Part shown: piece after piece, positions 25,301 through 38,485 of the stretch | How the letters are laid out: each line of letters starts with the position of its first letter | Numbering within the stretch: position 1 is the stretch's first letter | Assembly (NCBI RefSeq): GCF_041381155.1 | Contig: NC_091134.1 | Location: 35,903,540-35,967,539, forward strand | Source: Argopecten irradians | Taxonomy: Eukaryota > Mollusca > Bivalvia > Pectinida > Pectinidae | Length of the DNA stretch: 64,000 nucleotides | Direction of reading: 5' to 3' | Notes under the pieces: model-generated | What the model saw: only the letters and a program-made list of their open reading frames with translations | Databases searched by the model: none | Told to the model about the DNA's origin: nothing | Position numbers and translations under genes: made by a program

Positions 25301-25767
25301 GTGTATACGATTAACTCAGTCCTAATGCATCATTTTGTGAGAATTTGCACTTATAATTTTGGTCAAAAATTGTAAACTGATCATGGCAGATTGCTGCAGC
25401 AAAACACAGTATATCTTATTCAGACTAGAGATTAAACAATTGGACTAGTAACATTTTTGGGTTTACTTGTCCAAATGACTAACAACAAAGAAAAGAATTA
25501 ACGTCACAGACTGTTAATTTGATATCCATGAGCAAAAAAATAAAGGAAATGAAACTGAAAGTGTCTAGTCATATTTACACTAAGACATTACACATAGAAT
25601 AAATCCTGTTTGGATTTACTGCTGTTTATATATAATTAAGGGTACTGTAGTTAGTTTGATCAAAAGGAGCAAATACCCCTTTTGTCTTTAATTTCATTTC
25701 TGTAATTTTAGATTAAATTCTTTGGTTATTGTGCTTGCATGGAATCTTTGTCTTTGTTTTATTCTTT
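22386..25767. other. Non-coding stretch, probably WASF intron 1
   Basis: No coding exon, RNA gene or well-defined repeat was recognised. ORFs at 22,716-22,907, 22,861-23,079 and 24,252-24,497 lack splice or family support. If the donor at 22,385 is used, this is part of an intron of about 17 kb. Confidence 0.4.
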
Positions 25768-26091
25768 TCAATTCTCCTTACAAATTATACAATTTTGACT
25801 TGAAATAGGAGTCTTCAAATGTAAAAATAAATTTCCAATTTTAGAGTGACCAATATGGACATGAGTATGATTAAGTTCCACCAACGGAGTGAGGAACTTA
25901 TTGTGTTTGCTCGGTTTCTTATTCTTTTTTTGGTTCTTGTTTTTCTGCTGCAACTTTGTCCGACCATTTTCTATAAGTCGTATCGCCGCAAAATTTTGTG
26001 AGGTCATTTCTGGTGACCTGCAGATTTGTTGACCGGTTTCATTTTTACCAACCAGCATCCAAGATGGCCTCCAAAGCCTTACATTGTTCAA
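25768..26091 (-). pseudogene. Possible relic of a LINE ORF2 C-terminus (minus strand)
   Basis: A 107-codon open stretch includes HVHIGHSKIGNLFLHL followed by a CIIC pair. This resembles the (R/H)LRIGHTRLTHxxLL...C..C segment near the end of Jockey/I-type LINE polyproteins. The N-terminal part is low complexity (KNQKKNKKPSK) and the frame is not otherwise recognisable. This is a weak match by eye, and a chance similarity is possible. Confidence 0.35.
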
Positions 26092-26249
26092 AATTGAACT
26101 GCTTATAGATATTTATCTACTGGTCCAATTTGCCTGGAATCAGTTTCAATATGTAGTTTAAATCAGATTCAAAATTTTGTAAAGTGAAAAATACCATAAT
26201 CATGCAAAAACAAAAAAAAAAACAAAAAACAAAATGAATTTGACTGTTT

Positions 26250-27075
26250 CAGATTTTCTACCTTGTTCTTGGAGTTCAGCAGGGATCCATTTTATGGTCA
26301 CTTTTATTTTTGTTGTATTTTTTATATATATAAATGATATTGTTTCCATTGTTATAACACAACCTCTATTTCTGAGAAATAAAATAAATGTATTTACCGG
26401 TAAAATAATGTCACATCATCATTCAGTGGAGGTCACTCTTTTCAAATTAGTCTCTGTACATGTGGAGATTAGGGAACTTTATGTGACGACACCAGTCACA
26501 ATTAGATCTTGTTATAATATTTCATTTAACTTTCCCCAGTTGAAAAAATATGAGTTCAGTTTGTTTCCCCTAAAATCTAGATTGGTCACTTTCATATACA
26601 TGGTATCTACATATTAACAGGAAGAACGGGTACCCTAAAGACTCACTTACAGAAAGACAATAACATCATAGTCATGTATTTACAGGGGATGGCACAAAAA
26701 TTGAAGTTATGTTTTGTCATGTTCTTTCATAATGTGTGAGATGAAGTCCCGATATATAATTTAATGATAACAACATAAATATTTCAAAGTAGTTTAACTC
26801 CCAACGGTCTCCATTACTGTCACAAATTGATTACCTTGGGTCGGAGTTAAATAACAGTCTGTGGATATTGACCAGCTCACAATCTGTGTCATAGGATCTA
26901 TACATTCTAATTGTCTGTAACAGAGGTTTATGTAAATGTATATATACCTACATACATTACTTGTCTAGTCTTTAATTGGCAAAACAGTAATCAATGTAAT
27001 TTGAATTCAATGGCAACTTTCAAGAAAAAAATAGAAAAACAGTTAATTAAATCCTACTTTGAAATGACTGTTTGA
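26250..27075 (+). pseudogene. Broken non-LTR retrotransposon reverse-transcriptase fragments
   Basis: From 26,268 the frame reads LGVQQGSILWSLLFLLY, then after a stop or shift YINDIVSIV. This is the degenerate form of the reverse-transcriptase block GVPQGSILGPLLFLIYINDL. Further on, near 27,005-27,050, NSMATFKKKIEKQLIKSYF resembles the short C-terminal tail of CR1/Jockey-type elements. The frame is interrupted and nothing functional remains. Confidence 0.5.
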
Positions 27076-29130
27076 TGCAAAAATTTAACCTTTCTGTAAG
27101 AGCAACCTGTCTATTCTGATTGTATATCTGTCTCTCCATGAAATTGTTCGATTAATTTAGACAAATAAAACTTTAAACTTGAGTGTTTTCTCGGCACACA
27201 GATATAGAAGTTAATCACACAACACAACATGTTATGCATGGTATGGTTAACACTGGTGTAGAGGCAGTAATGAGCTGTAATTATACGTGTAAGGACGGAG
27301 AAAAGGTCAGTACAATATTATACTGTAACCAGTCTTTCTGGTGCTCATCACAGCATCAAGTGCAGCTTTGTATGGGAATTGTGCTGCAGATATGTCAGTT
27401 GTGTGCTCAATTACATAGTCATTCATAAAACTGCAATCGATCAAAGGTCCCCGAGAGAGTCTCGCACAGGACTACACAACAAAGTGGATTTAGTCAGTAG
27501 GAATTACAGTGTTGCCGATAGCAACCTTTAACATCTAGTACAGAGAGGTTTATGTGACCTTTTCATGCTTTTTTTGTTGAGTTTTTTTTTTTTTTCTACA
27601 TTTCATAGACAGATACCACTATTTATAGATTGTAATAATCATATACCATATGTACTTGTAGCAGTGTTGCAATACACTACACTGATCATCAGAGAGAAAC
27701 TTAATAAACATTTCAATCTCTGGGACATCATCAAAAAATTTGTTCACTTAGATGTTCTTGTTATTCCTTATCTTGTATACTATTGGTTCTACTATATCTA
27801 TGGTGTGTTTGATGTTACATGAATTTGTAATCTATCATAAATCTTCAATCTTCAACACCTTAAAGTTTTATGACCATCATCATTTCAAATGCTTGGATTA
27901 CAATATCTGTCATATTAGATTTGATTGTGTTATGAGATGATGAATGGCTATTACCCAGTGTTTTTCTGTAGGGAGGTCGAGTGTATAGTGTTGACATTAT
28001 GTATGGACTAAGTGTCCCCTCTATCAGTACACTCTATCATTGATCGCCCCATCTGTCACAGCGTAAGGTTTCCTCCACCAGATCTGATGTAGTCTTACTC
28101 CCAGTCATCTGGAGGGATAAACCAGGATATTTTACCCTGGACCTGGTAGTAATTGTTTCTAGTACAATCATTGATCTTGTCGCTGGAGATGTTATAAGCT
28201 CTATAATCTGCTGCTGGGATAGGAATGTCGAAATGTCTCCCTTGGGTAGGGACTAGTTGTCTCCCTTGGGACTTGTGACCATTTAATGGTACATTTATCT
28301 GCTTTGAACAAATATAGTCTAAATTCAGCTTTAGTGATTGAAGAAGTTGGTAAAAACTCAGTTTTCTATTATTAGATTCCTGTTTATCATGGTTTTGGCT
28401 GTTCTTCCAGACATATCTTAGTCAGACATAGTCTTCAAGCACCCCTGGTCTACATGTCTTTAGACAGGCAGGGTCCTCATGCCAGATCCCTCCCTACCTA
28501 ACTTAGTCAGAACCCCCAGATACATCGCTATACATGTTTTAGCCAGACAGATGCAGGTACCCCAGACACCTCAAGTTCCAAATAACTACCTATATATGAT
28601 TTGATCTGAGTGAGCCGCCAGATACCTATCTCAGTACTATCTTACAAAGATTATGTGTTGGTTTCTGCTCCCCTGCAAGTTTTTCTGTGTCTGGATTTCA
28701 ACATGTATGACTTGTACATAAAGTGTTGCAATTGCAGTTGTAGTGAAAACAAAAACTGGAAACAATTATATATGTCATATGGTAAATATAGAGACTTACT
28801 TGTCACATCTTTGTCAGAAGCATTAAATGAATTAGTCTTTGACCTACCTTGGAATGTCTCTATCAATGAGTTTTCCAGTCAGGGAAATTGATCGGTTGCT
28901 GTCTACAAGTATATGCATTCTGTAAGAAACAAAATAACCAGTCTACTATATATATGATATAGATGCTGTTACAGGACGTTTGCTTCCTACCTAGATGTAT
29001 ACATCTCTGGAGTCTTTCTTCTAAATACACTGTAGATATATCCAGTTTCATTTTACTAGTGTACTGTTTTATGTTTTTGTTACAAGTTCAAAATTCAGTC
29101 TTACTAACTAGTAAAGATGCTTCATTTTAA
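27076..29130. other. Non-coding stretch, nothing recognised
   Basis: AT-rich sequence with small unsupported ORFs (27,183-27,428, 27,565-27,822, 28,610-28,891). A loose repetition of TAGTCAGAC and CTCCCTTGGG motifs occurs at 28,230-28,560, but no clear unit can be defined. Confidence 0.4.
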
Positions 29131-30160
29131 GTCCACCATCATCAGATGGTGGGCTATTCAAATCGCCTTTCGTCCATGGTCGGTCCGTCCGTCCGTCCGT
29201 CCTGCCGTCCGTCCATCCGTTAACAATTCTTGTTACCGCTATTTCTCAGAAAGTACTGAAGAGATCTTTCTCAAATTTCACATGTAGGTTCCCCTAGGCC
29301 CCTAGTTGTGCATATTGCATTTTGGGACCAATCGGTCAACAAGATGGCCGACTGGCGGCCATCTTGGATTTTGATAGTTAAAGTTTGTTACCGCTATTTC
29401 TCAGAAAGTGCTGAAGGGATCTTTCTCAAATTTCACATGTAGGTTCCCCTAGGCCCCTAGTTGTGCATATTGCATTTTGGGACCAATCGGTCAACAAGAT
29501 GGCCGACTGGCGGCCATCTTGGATTTTGATAGTTAAAGTTTGTTACCGCTATTTCTCAGAAAGTACTGAAGGAATCTGTCTCAAATTTCATATGTAGGTT
29601 CCTCTTGGGCCCTAGTTGTGCATATTGCATTTTGGGATCAATCGGTCAACAAGATGGCCGACCGGCAGCCATCTTGGATTTTGATAGTTAAAGATTTTTA
29701 CCACTATTTCTCAGAAAGTACGGAAGGAATCTTTCTCAAATTTCATATGTAGGTTCCCCTAGGGCCCAAGTTGTGCATATTGCATTTTGAGATCAATCAG
29801 TCAACAAGATGGCCAACCGGCGGCCATCTTGGATTTTGATAGTTAAAGATTGTTACCGCTATTTCTCAGAAAGTACTGAAGGGATCTTTCTCAAATTTCA
29901 TGTGCAGGTTCCTGAAGGGGTCTAGTGCATTTTCGGACTTATCGGTCAGCAAGATGATCAACAGGTAGCCATCTTGGATTGTGATAATTGAAATTTGTTA
30001 CTGCTACATATCTCAGAAATTACTGAAAGGATCTTTCTCAAGTTTCATATATAGTATGTAGTAAAAGTTTGAAAAGCAGGGAAAAGATCCCTCTTTCTGT
30101 TGTCAGACATAGATCATTATTTGGTGGGCGCCAAGATCCCTCTGGGATCTCTTGTTATGT
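29131..30160 (-). mobile_element. Second pearl/Helentron-like composite element with 155-bp tandem core
   Basis: In + orientation it begins with a hairpin, CCACCATCATCAGATGGTGG (29,140-29,159), then (GTCC)n/(GTCCGTCC) at about 29,182-29,220. At least five tandem copies of a 155-bp unit follow, with anchors TGTTACCGCTATTTCTCAG at 29,231, 29,386 and 29,541 and decayed later copies to about 30,060. Each unit contains AAGATGGCCGAC and CGGCCATCTTGGATTTTGAT. It ends with GGTGGGCGCC and a short hairpin, AAGATCCCTCTGGGATCTCTT in which GATCCC pairs with GGGATC. The component order is the mirror of the element at 5,976-6,941, so it lies in the opposite orientation. Confidence 0.6.
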
Positions 30161-30597
30161 TAAGACAACCTAATTAATGATGAAGCTTTTTATATCGAAC
30201 ATGAAGTATTTTTTTGATATTGACCAAGCTAATACCTGGTAACATTAAACTTGTTAAGCTGGAGTACTTGAGTGACTTTACAGTCAGATATTGATGTGTG
30301 ATTGTATAAAAGAGAAACTGGTCATTGTGAGAGGATTTGATACAATCTTACAATAATAAAGGGATATTAATGAGCAAGAAGAAGCTTAATCCTGGTTTAA
30401 TTGCCCTTCAGCTTTGTTAAATGGTACCTTGTTTTAGTAGTGATATATAAGTTTTGGTTTGCTATGGTCTTGTGTGTTTGTTATGTCCCACACCATGAAA
30501 TAGGAGAGCAATTGTTCCTCTGTGGTCTCAAGCTCACACACACCAGGTTGAAAGGCTTCCGGGGCAGACTGTTAAACACATAATGCAGGTGTCAATG

Positions 30598-30961
30598 TTA
30601 AAGATGCTCCACCGCCGACAGAGCATGAATGATATTTATTATTTGAACAATTATTGGTGTTTAATCGTGTATATTTGTGCCTAATTAACACAAAGAATAA
30701 GAAAAAATAATTCATTTCGCCTTTGGTGCATGCACAATCATTACTTCATTCCATATAGGGTATAGTGCTTCGAATTTTTTTCGGGATGCAATTAATTATT
30801 TTTCATATTTTTAACTTGAAGTAAAATTAGAAACTCAAACTTTTCAATGGTGGTAATGGTGTAAAGTAAGTAACTTTTGTAACTGAAGAAAAATACTAAA
30901 TCATCTGCTCATGTTTTCGATAGTGAAAATATACCATTTGTCAGCGGTGGAGCATCTTTAA
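30598..30961. mobile_element. MITE family B, copy 1 (TTAA-flanked, about 364 bp)
   Basis: TTAA at 30,598-30,601 and 30,958-30,961 flanks the inverted repeats AGATGCTCCACCGCCGACA and TGTCAGCGGTGGAGCATCT. The interior matches, in inverse orientation, the element at 48,264-48,619 (shared CACCATTGAAA/TTTCAATGGTGG and TAATTAATTGCAT-type blocks). No ORF. Confidence 0.8.
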
Positions 30962-31209
30962 GATGATGATGATGTTAAAAGATGTGCTTGATCTTACATT
31001 GGAGTGAGTCTGAGGTGTCTGTCAGTAGAATAACTTCTGACAGCTCCATCAATAATATCATGAGTAGACTACAGATGTATCAGAAATGTTACTAAACAAA
31101 CTATCACTCTTGTGTGGTGGTAAAGTATACCTGTTATAATTATCAATCTGTCATCACCTGTACTGTATATCTCGGCACATTTACTGTATCATGTAGTGGG
31201 GTAAATTAA

Positions 31210-31400
31210 TTGGTTTGATGTTGTTTTATAAGTATCCTATCAACAGTCATGATATAATCAAAGAACATACATGGGGTTTTGTAAATGATTTATGAAAACT
31301 GGAGTACCAGAAGTTAAATCAACACCAACAGTCGGTGATAAGTAGACACCTGGTTTTGAACTCACTACGCAAAGGTAGAGCAACTTGTAGTATAATTGTG
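31210..31400 (-). mobile_element. Decayed copy of the SINE-like repeat
   Basis: TTTTATAAGTATCCTATCAA plus CAGTCATGATATAA and a downstream GGAGTACCAG resemble the 3' body of the SINE-like element at 20,480-20,690 (TTTAACATCCTATTAACAGC, GGAGTACC). It is much diverged, and the ends are uncertain. Confidence 0.3.
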
Positions 31401-32064
31401 GTAAAGTTAACCCCTTACATTAAGTGTGCAAATGTGTGTGTTACTGTTTAAGATGTTATTTAAACTTGTAACAAACAGCATCAGTCAACCTGTAGTTCTG
31501 TTGAGCAGTACACAAGATGAAAACCCTACAAGCACAGGTGTGTTAATGTATATAACGTTGAGAAATACTCGCTATCTTAGACAAGTTAATGGTGTGGTAA
31601 TATACACCACACATTCCTTTATGTATATCATATATTTTGAGCTGTAGCCAATAATAAAGATAGAAGTTAAATGCTGAAGAAACGAATTCTGTATATATAC
31701 ATAATGCTGCAATAAATCATATTTTTGAAGTCATACTGTAACAAAGTAATTTTCCTGGTAACAAAGAGGAATCAAATGTATCATGTTGTTAGTGTGTACT
31801 GGATATATTTTCCAATTTTAATATGTAAATAAATTTAGGTTTTATATCCTTGTACCCTGAAATTTACGGACATGTTCTGCATGATTGGTGTCATTGTCAT
31901 CATCATGTGATTTGTGCAAGTTATATTATGCAGTTGGGTAAAAAAAAAAGATTCAAAATAACAGAAAATTAAAATTAAACAACTAAACTAAAACCAAAAT
32001 AAATAAAAATAGAAATTCTGGTACTTCAACACCTTGAGCTCTAACCCAAACAGTTTAATTTCTC

Positions 32065-32215
32065 TGACCAGGCCCAGGATCATGAAACAGTCCAAGTTTT
32101 AGCTCAGCCAATCAAAAATGACGTGAGTTTTAATAATGTCCTCTGTGATTGGTTAAATCTTAACTTAAGACAGTTCTAGACTTAGACTGTTTCACAATCC
32201 AGGGGCCTTGTCTGA
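32065..32215. mobile_element. Small palindromic MITE (about 150 bp)
   Basis: The left arm GGATCATGAAACAGTCCAAG and the right arm CTTAGACTGTTTCACAATCC are imperfect inverted complements with arms of about 33 bp, flanked by GGCCC/GGGGCC. The centre has CAATCAAAAATGACG against CTGTGATTGG. No coding capacity. Confidence 0.6.
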
Positions 32216-33178
32216 AACTTAACTGAAAGTAAAATAGAATTTTGAAGTCATTTTCCATTAAAACATTTTTAAAGCTATTTATATTTAGAACTGTTTTAGA
32301 ATAACACATGTTGTCTATGATTCACCAACAATATTAGGGTGTTATTTCCTGTAGTATTATATTATAATGGTAAATATTACATGCTGTCTAATAAGTTAAT
32401 TTACAAAACTTATTAGTTAAACCCTAAAATTAAATAAAGAAAAAAAAAAAAGAAGAAAAAAAACCCACCTATTAACAGGAAAATAACATGATCTGTGTAT
32501 GCACAGTACAAATATCCCTTTTCTTTGTGATAGTCAATTTATGAGGATATAATTACTTCTACAACAGGTAATATACTCATAACCACTGCTACATCTGCCT
32601 GTCTAAGCCTTTCATTATCGTTGTTGAGGGCTTTCCCACATTGCAGCTCTGGAATCCATTTGATGAGATTGGGAGACCAGTCTGTAAATTGTAATTTTGG
32701 TAAGACCACTGATGTTGAGACACGTAACCTGATGTAGGGCCCATCCTGTTTTATACGTATACCCACTAACAAATTAAATGATACTGAAGTTGAATCTACT
32801 AATCTTCTGTTGTACAAATGTTTCCTCTGTCAACCTTGGAGGGGATTACAGCATATTTACAAGACTCGTCTGAAATTTCTATGGATTTCCGGGACATTTC
32901 TATGAGGACAGGATTTCTCCACATGTGAATCTCCAATAGGTTGCCATGACAACACTATGGACTCAAATCTTGTTATCCCAAAAAAAGTCATTTGTTGCGA
33001 TAATTAGATCTCCAAAAGAAACGTTTTTATCTAAATATATCTGTCCACTATGGTTTTATGTATGTCTGTGCAGACTTGTGGGAGTGTCCAAGCTGAAAGG
33101 GATTTTACATGTTCTGATAACACAAAAAATGGAAAGATAATGTGTGTGTGAAAAACTGATAGTGTTGGTCAAGTGGAA

Positions 33179-33552
33179 TAATAGAATCTTACATGGGTCT
33201 GTGAAGTGGACAGGGATGTCTCAACCCGAGTGAAAGTTTTTGAAAAATCTTTCACAAGGGTTGAGATATCCCTGTCCACTTCACAGACCCATGTAAGATT
33301 CTTTTTCTCCCATACTTAGTAGAAAAAATAATGAGATTCCACTTTTTTCCAGCTTCTTCATCGCGCTATTATCGCAGGAACGTCGTCATGTGTCAAAATT
33401 GATGACGTCATCTACAATGCGCAGCGCAGTTACGCCGAATGTATTGATGACGTCACGTTATTGTCTAGCGCGTGTGAGCTGTCTTACACCCCCCTGTGTA
33501 ATATAGAGATATCATTTCCCTACGCGGGATATCCCTGTGAAGTATGGGAGAA
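33179..33552. mobile_element. Hairpin MITE family C, copy 1, with CRE palindromes
   Basis: It starts TAATAGAATCTTACATGGG. A hairpin with arms of about 50 bp follows (TCTGTGAAGTGGACAGGGAT paired with ATCCCTGTCCACTTCACAGA), then TTTCTCCCATACTT, which pairs with the 3' end AAGTATGGGAGAA at 33,540-33,552. The centre carries TGACGTCA at 33,403-33,410 and 33,448-33,455. Copy 2 (50,485-50,862) has the same two ends. A further degenerate half-copy runs to about 33,690 (AGGGTTGAGAGATCCCTGTC). Confidence 0.75.
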
Positions 33553-33734
33553 AGGGATATCTCAACCTAAGAGTAAGATTTTAACTGGTCAACACAAAGT
33601 TTTTCGTTGGAGTGTTGATAGCCAAAATCTTACACAAGGGTTGAGAGATCCCTGTCCACCTGACAGACCCATGTTTGATTATTTTTTTTCCGTGTTCTTC
33701 AAAAACAAAACTGCAATATTAGTTTACAAGCATT

Positions 33735-34275
33735 TTAAAGGGACAATTCAGTCTAAGAGTACATTAAAATTTGCACATATTTCAGAAACAAACCAGTTCT
33801 AATAGAAATTAGATTAGTTGGTTTTACTGTGATTTGCCAGAAAATCCCATTGTAGTGAAATGTATGTGAAATGTTCAAACTCGCTTACTCCGCCATATAC
33901 ACATAATGGTCGGATGTCTCGTATGCCGAACCCTGGCCCTTGCCAATGTAGTAAAGATTTTTTTTTCTAGAACAACTCCAATCGCTCTAGTTTTACAGTA
34001 GTGTGTTTACCTTATGATGCATGTTCTTGTCTAAAAAGTAATTTCATCAACTCCTCAGTGGTTATGTAATGCATTTGTTTACATGTGTGACTTTGGCTTG
34101 GGTATCGGTACATTGTACATGTTGTACCTGCTTAATCGTATCAATCGAAATACTTAGTAATGTTGTAAAATTTGTCAATATTTCTTGTTATATGTTTCAG
34201 TAGAACAATATATTTATGTCATATTTTGCATCGTGGCTATGTAACAGAATTAGCGTCATTGAATTGTCCCTTTAA
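33735..34275. mobile_element. MITE family A, copy 2 (TTAA-flanked, 541 bp)
   Basis: TTAA at 33,735-33,738 and 34,272-34,275 flanks the termini AGGGACAATTCA and TGAATTGTCCC. The interior is homologous, in opposite orientation, to the element at 19,449-20,014. No ORF. Confidence 0.75.
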
Positions 34276-37200
34276 TTGTGCCATCATTACAGGAATACAA
34301 TGTATATTTAAATTGATGAAGTCGCAACATGTATTTATGATGTCTTGATATCTAGCTCATGTGAGCTGTTCCCAACCAATGTAAGGGTTATCTTTTTCCC
34401 CAGCAAGTGTGAAATAATCCTGTCAAGTATGTGAGGAAATGCATTGGTAGACATTAAAAATCCAAAATCTATCGAAGTTTGTGCTTGAGTTTTGAGCACA
34501 GCACAAACTCTGCTGAATGATTTAGAAGTGATATACCATTCTGATTTTCTTACAGAGTAATATTGGGAATGGATTTTTGTTCTTCAATACCTGAAGGAAT
34601 AACTTCTGGCGCAGGCATGAAACGTTTTCATTGGTGTTTATGTATATTATATTTTACAGAAAATTCTGTCATGATCATGCAGGTCAACTTGAGTCCAATG
34701 TCCAGTGTATACTGAGAGCTTGTGGTCAGTTAATATATGTAGCACAGTGTGGTAGTAAAAAGATTGATATCTATGTTATGCCATTTATCATGAATATTGC
34801 CAGAACATGTATAATGAACCAGTTATATCCTTGTGGTTAACTTAATACAGGATATTTGTTTCACAAGGTCTGACTAGATGGCTAAACTATGTACAACTCT
34901 CACAAAGTCTGGCTAAACAGAGCTATTGAAATAACCAAACAAAATGTCAAGTTTTGCTACATAGCTAAAAAATCTTTCATAATGTCTGACTACATAGCAA
35001 TAATAATCAAAAGCACCCATAGCAAAGTCCAGCTACAGACATTCACAAGATCAACCAACAAATATGGCAGGTTGACATATATACAAGGTCTTGATATTTT
35101 ACAATTAATGTACAGCAATACATTTACACAGAGGATATAACAGAAATATTCATTCCATGCTCTTCATGCATATACAATGAGGATGTAGCTGTATACTGTA
35201 ACCTGACTATGTACATAGGATACACTACACAAACAGAAAGTCTGCAGTATATCCTCTTCATACTTGATCGAATGACTGAATCTTTAATATCTTCATTATC
35301 ATCTGAATAGGTAAGCATAAATTAAGAATTTGTAACTCGCTTGAGGCAACTGGGACATTGTTAATATTTGATCACATGCCTATTACATAGAATAGTTGCA
35401 ACATATATAATGTAATACCTGTGGGTCGATGGTTTTTCTCAGGAATTTCAGGTTTTCCTTAACCATCAAGCTGTGGTGTTTTCTAAATGACCGTAGGTAT
35501 TACCAAAGTTATTAAAACACCATTAAACACACTTACGTGTAGTGCATACAACAAGGCTCCCATAGATTGAATGGAATGATTGATTGATTTAAAAAGAGTC
35601 TCCGCTATACATTACTGATTTGCCTTCCCCTGCATATGCTATTGTTTACATATTTCAGTCTGAAGCATGCTGTATGTTTTTCAGAACCATTGACCTTTAG
35701 ATACAAGTTGGGTAAATAATGTATTTTTGTTGGGTTTTTTCAGCTACTGTGTGGAAATATAGGGTTGAAAGTTGTGTGTAATGTTATGGCTTTGTAGAAA
35801 AGATAACAGAACATGGCTGGGAATTCTACCAAACTGACATTTTGTTTAGAAGAACCACACCAGCTGAGGAAATGTTACACAAAGTTCACACATACAATTA
35901 TCACACGTTTAAGACATAAACAAGACAGGTGGGAAACTTATAATGTAATGAGGCCAGTATAGCAGAAACTTCAGTAGAATGGTCTATCTTCTGGGGCTTA
36001 TATGTACATTGCTGTATGTCATACATTGATAATAAGTATTATTTCAACTCACAGGGCTTCTTTTTGGAGTTAATTATATACACCATAAGTTTAAATGATA
36101 GACACAAGCAAGTTATTATTTCCTCTTGTAGAGAGAGGGGGAGGGGGGTTATAACATCAATCTAGTTATTATTGCATCTTAGGTTTCAGATGGGTGTGTG
36201 TGTCCACCTTCTAATCATCCTTCAGCATTTTCTTTATCATTTCTTTATCTCAAGCACTATTTCTTGTCACAGGAACTACTTAGTTGAGTTTCAAGTTTAC
36301 CGAGATGAGGTAGCATATTGTGGGGCACATTGACTTACATTTTGACCCTTAACCTTAATCAAGCAGGTACTCCAATTGGGTGATTTATCTTTTAATCCAA
36401 ACCATTCGATTGAGATATCAGTGTTTACAGTACTTGTCTTCAGTTCTCAGTTTGAAAGACTTGAAAAAGAAACCCCAAACTGCTGTATTAAAGACGATAC
36501 TTTTGTTACTGCAGTCATGATTACTTACATGAAAGTAATTAAATGAGCTCTTTACAGTAACACTAGTTGTCCTTGTTTTGGGATCAACAATCTATATGGT
36601 AGTTTATAATCCGCCTCTTCACTGTAAAGTGAGTGTATAGTCAGTTAACATGGGTAAATGAAAGATGAAGTTCATGAGGTCTCCTATTTATCTTTAACCC
36701 CAGGTCTGACTGTGCATGCTTCAACAACCCAATACACATCCAGTGATATATGCAGCCATGTAGGGTCGTATATACACTTAATATGTATGGAGATAGGTAG
36801 GGTCATTTTAAGGGTATAGTATGTACTAAAGTAGGGCTCTTGAGGGTAAGAGTTTATACACGGTACAACCTTATTAAGTAGGAAGAATATGATCTGATCA
36901 ACAGCATGCTCCTCTTGTCTATTATACCCAAGATCTACATATTTTTATGCCATTTTGTAAACATCGATCATTAAATTCATAGTCTATAATTACTTGTTGG
37001 AAGTTATGAGTAATGAAGTCCCACACTCGAGTTAGACCTGATACTCCCTAAGCTGTATGACCTATATTTGATAGAGAAAGAAGAGATTGCACTTTCTTAC
37101 AGCTTAGAAGAAATTGCCTCCTAGCTATAGACAAGTGTAATACAACATCTTTTTGGTGAAAAGAAAACTGTATCCTAAGTTATGCAGCTTAATGGAGATT

Positions 37201-38485
37201 TAAAGAGTTTTTGATGTTTTAATTTACCTGAAGAGCCATTGAAACAGCAATATAGAAACCATTTTATATAAAATTCATCCTATTCTTGATTGAGTTCTTA
37301 TTGTGTTGTTCTGTGTTTGTTTTAACTTGCAGTTTATCTTGTAGAATGATATTCTGGAAAGGATTCAGATGCCAATTTAATTTGAGGATAGTAAATATGG
37401 AAATGGAGTTTAGTTCTTAATTAAGCCATATAATTTAGTTGGTATGGCTTTGGGATGGTTTTAGGGGAGGAAGGGTTTAGAATGGTGATATCAGTTTTCA
37501 GGTACATGTGACCATTTATCTAGATAGCCAACCCTACATATCACCTGTGTTAGAGTCAGAATCCAATTTGTTGTACAAATAGAGGCTATATTGGCTGGTT
37601 TAATTATAACCCTATATAGTCGTGTGTATTAGGCTGTCTATAAAGTGTGATGTGTGATGGCTGTCCATCCAATGGTCAGTCTGACACAGCCAGACCACCA
37701 GATCAATACAGACATGGGTCACTGATAGTACAGTACTGAAAATTGTTTTCATTAGCTTAAATCTTTCCTTTAAGCCTTTGCTTTGTGCACAATGCAGATG
37801 TCTTTACTAGAAGACAAAACTAATATCTGTGCATACCTCCTATCAATTGTTAATGAAAAGAATAGACCACCACTATAGGTATGGCACCCTCTTTCACTCA
37901 GCCTGAAGGTTCGACCATATATATAATTACAGAGAGCGTGTCATAAATACACTTAGTAGGTGTTCATGACACCGAAGGGAATGTATCATTAGTTCAATTA
38001 AGCAGATATAGATCCATGTCCTCACTGGTAGACAGTCAATTGTAATGATGGAGTCCTAATTTGTTTTTAGAGCTTTAATTGGCAAGTTTTAAATATTTCA
38101 TGAAATGTTTAGAAAATCTTTAAGTTGAAATCAAATCATTTGCTAAGTATGTTTCACCAAATACAAAAATCTTTCAGTTGAAATCAGAGCATTTGTCAAG
38201 TATGTTTCACCAAATACATGTACATACCTTATAATATTATGTTAATTCTAACAGGTTCAGATGTGAAAAAAATGCATTGAAATATGAACAAACATACTGA
38301 TATAGAATCTTCAAAATCTGATTCATATATACATATGTACATACATATCACCCATGGTATGTCATGTTCATATCTAAACTAGTGACATATGCATAGACAT
38401 TCTTATCCGCAGTTATTGAGCCTTGTCATCTCAAAGTCTGTATAACATATATTAAAAATTGAATAATCTGAGCCTTCCAGTTAAA
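34276..38485. other. Non-coding stretch, probably WASF intron 1 continued
   Basis: No exon is recognised. Weak internal repetition is seen at 34,870-35,050 (CTGACTA.ATGGC / TACATAGC). A two-copy tandem duplication at about 38,112-38,218 has a 53-bp unit ending GTATGTTTCACCAAATAC. Small ORFs are unsupported. Confidence 0.4.
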
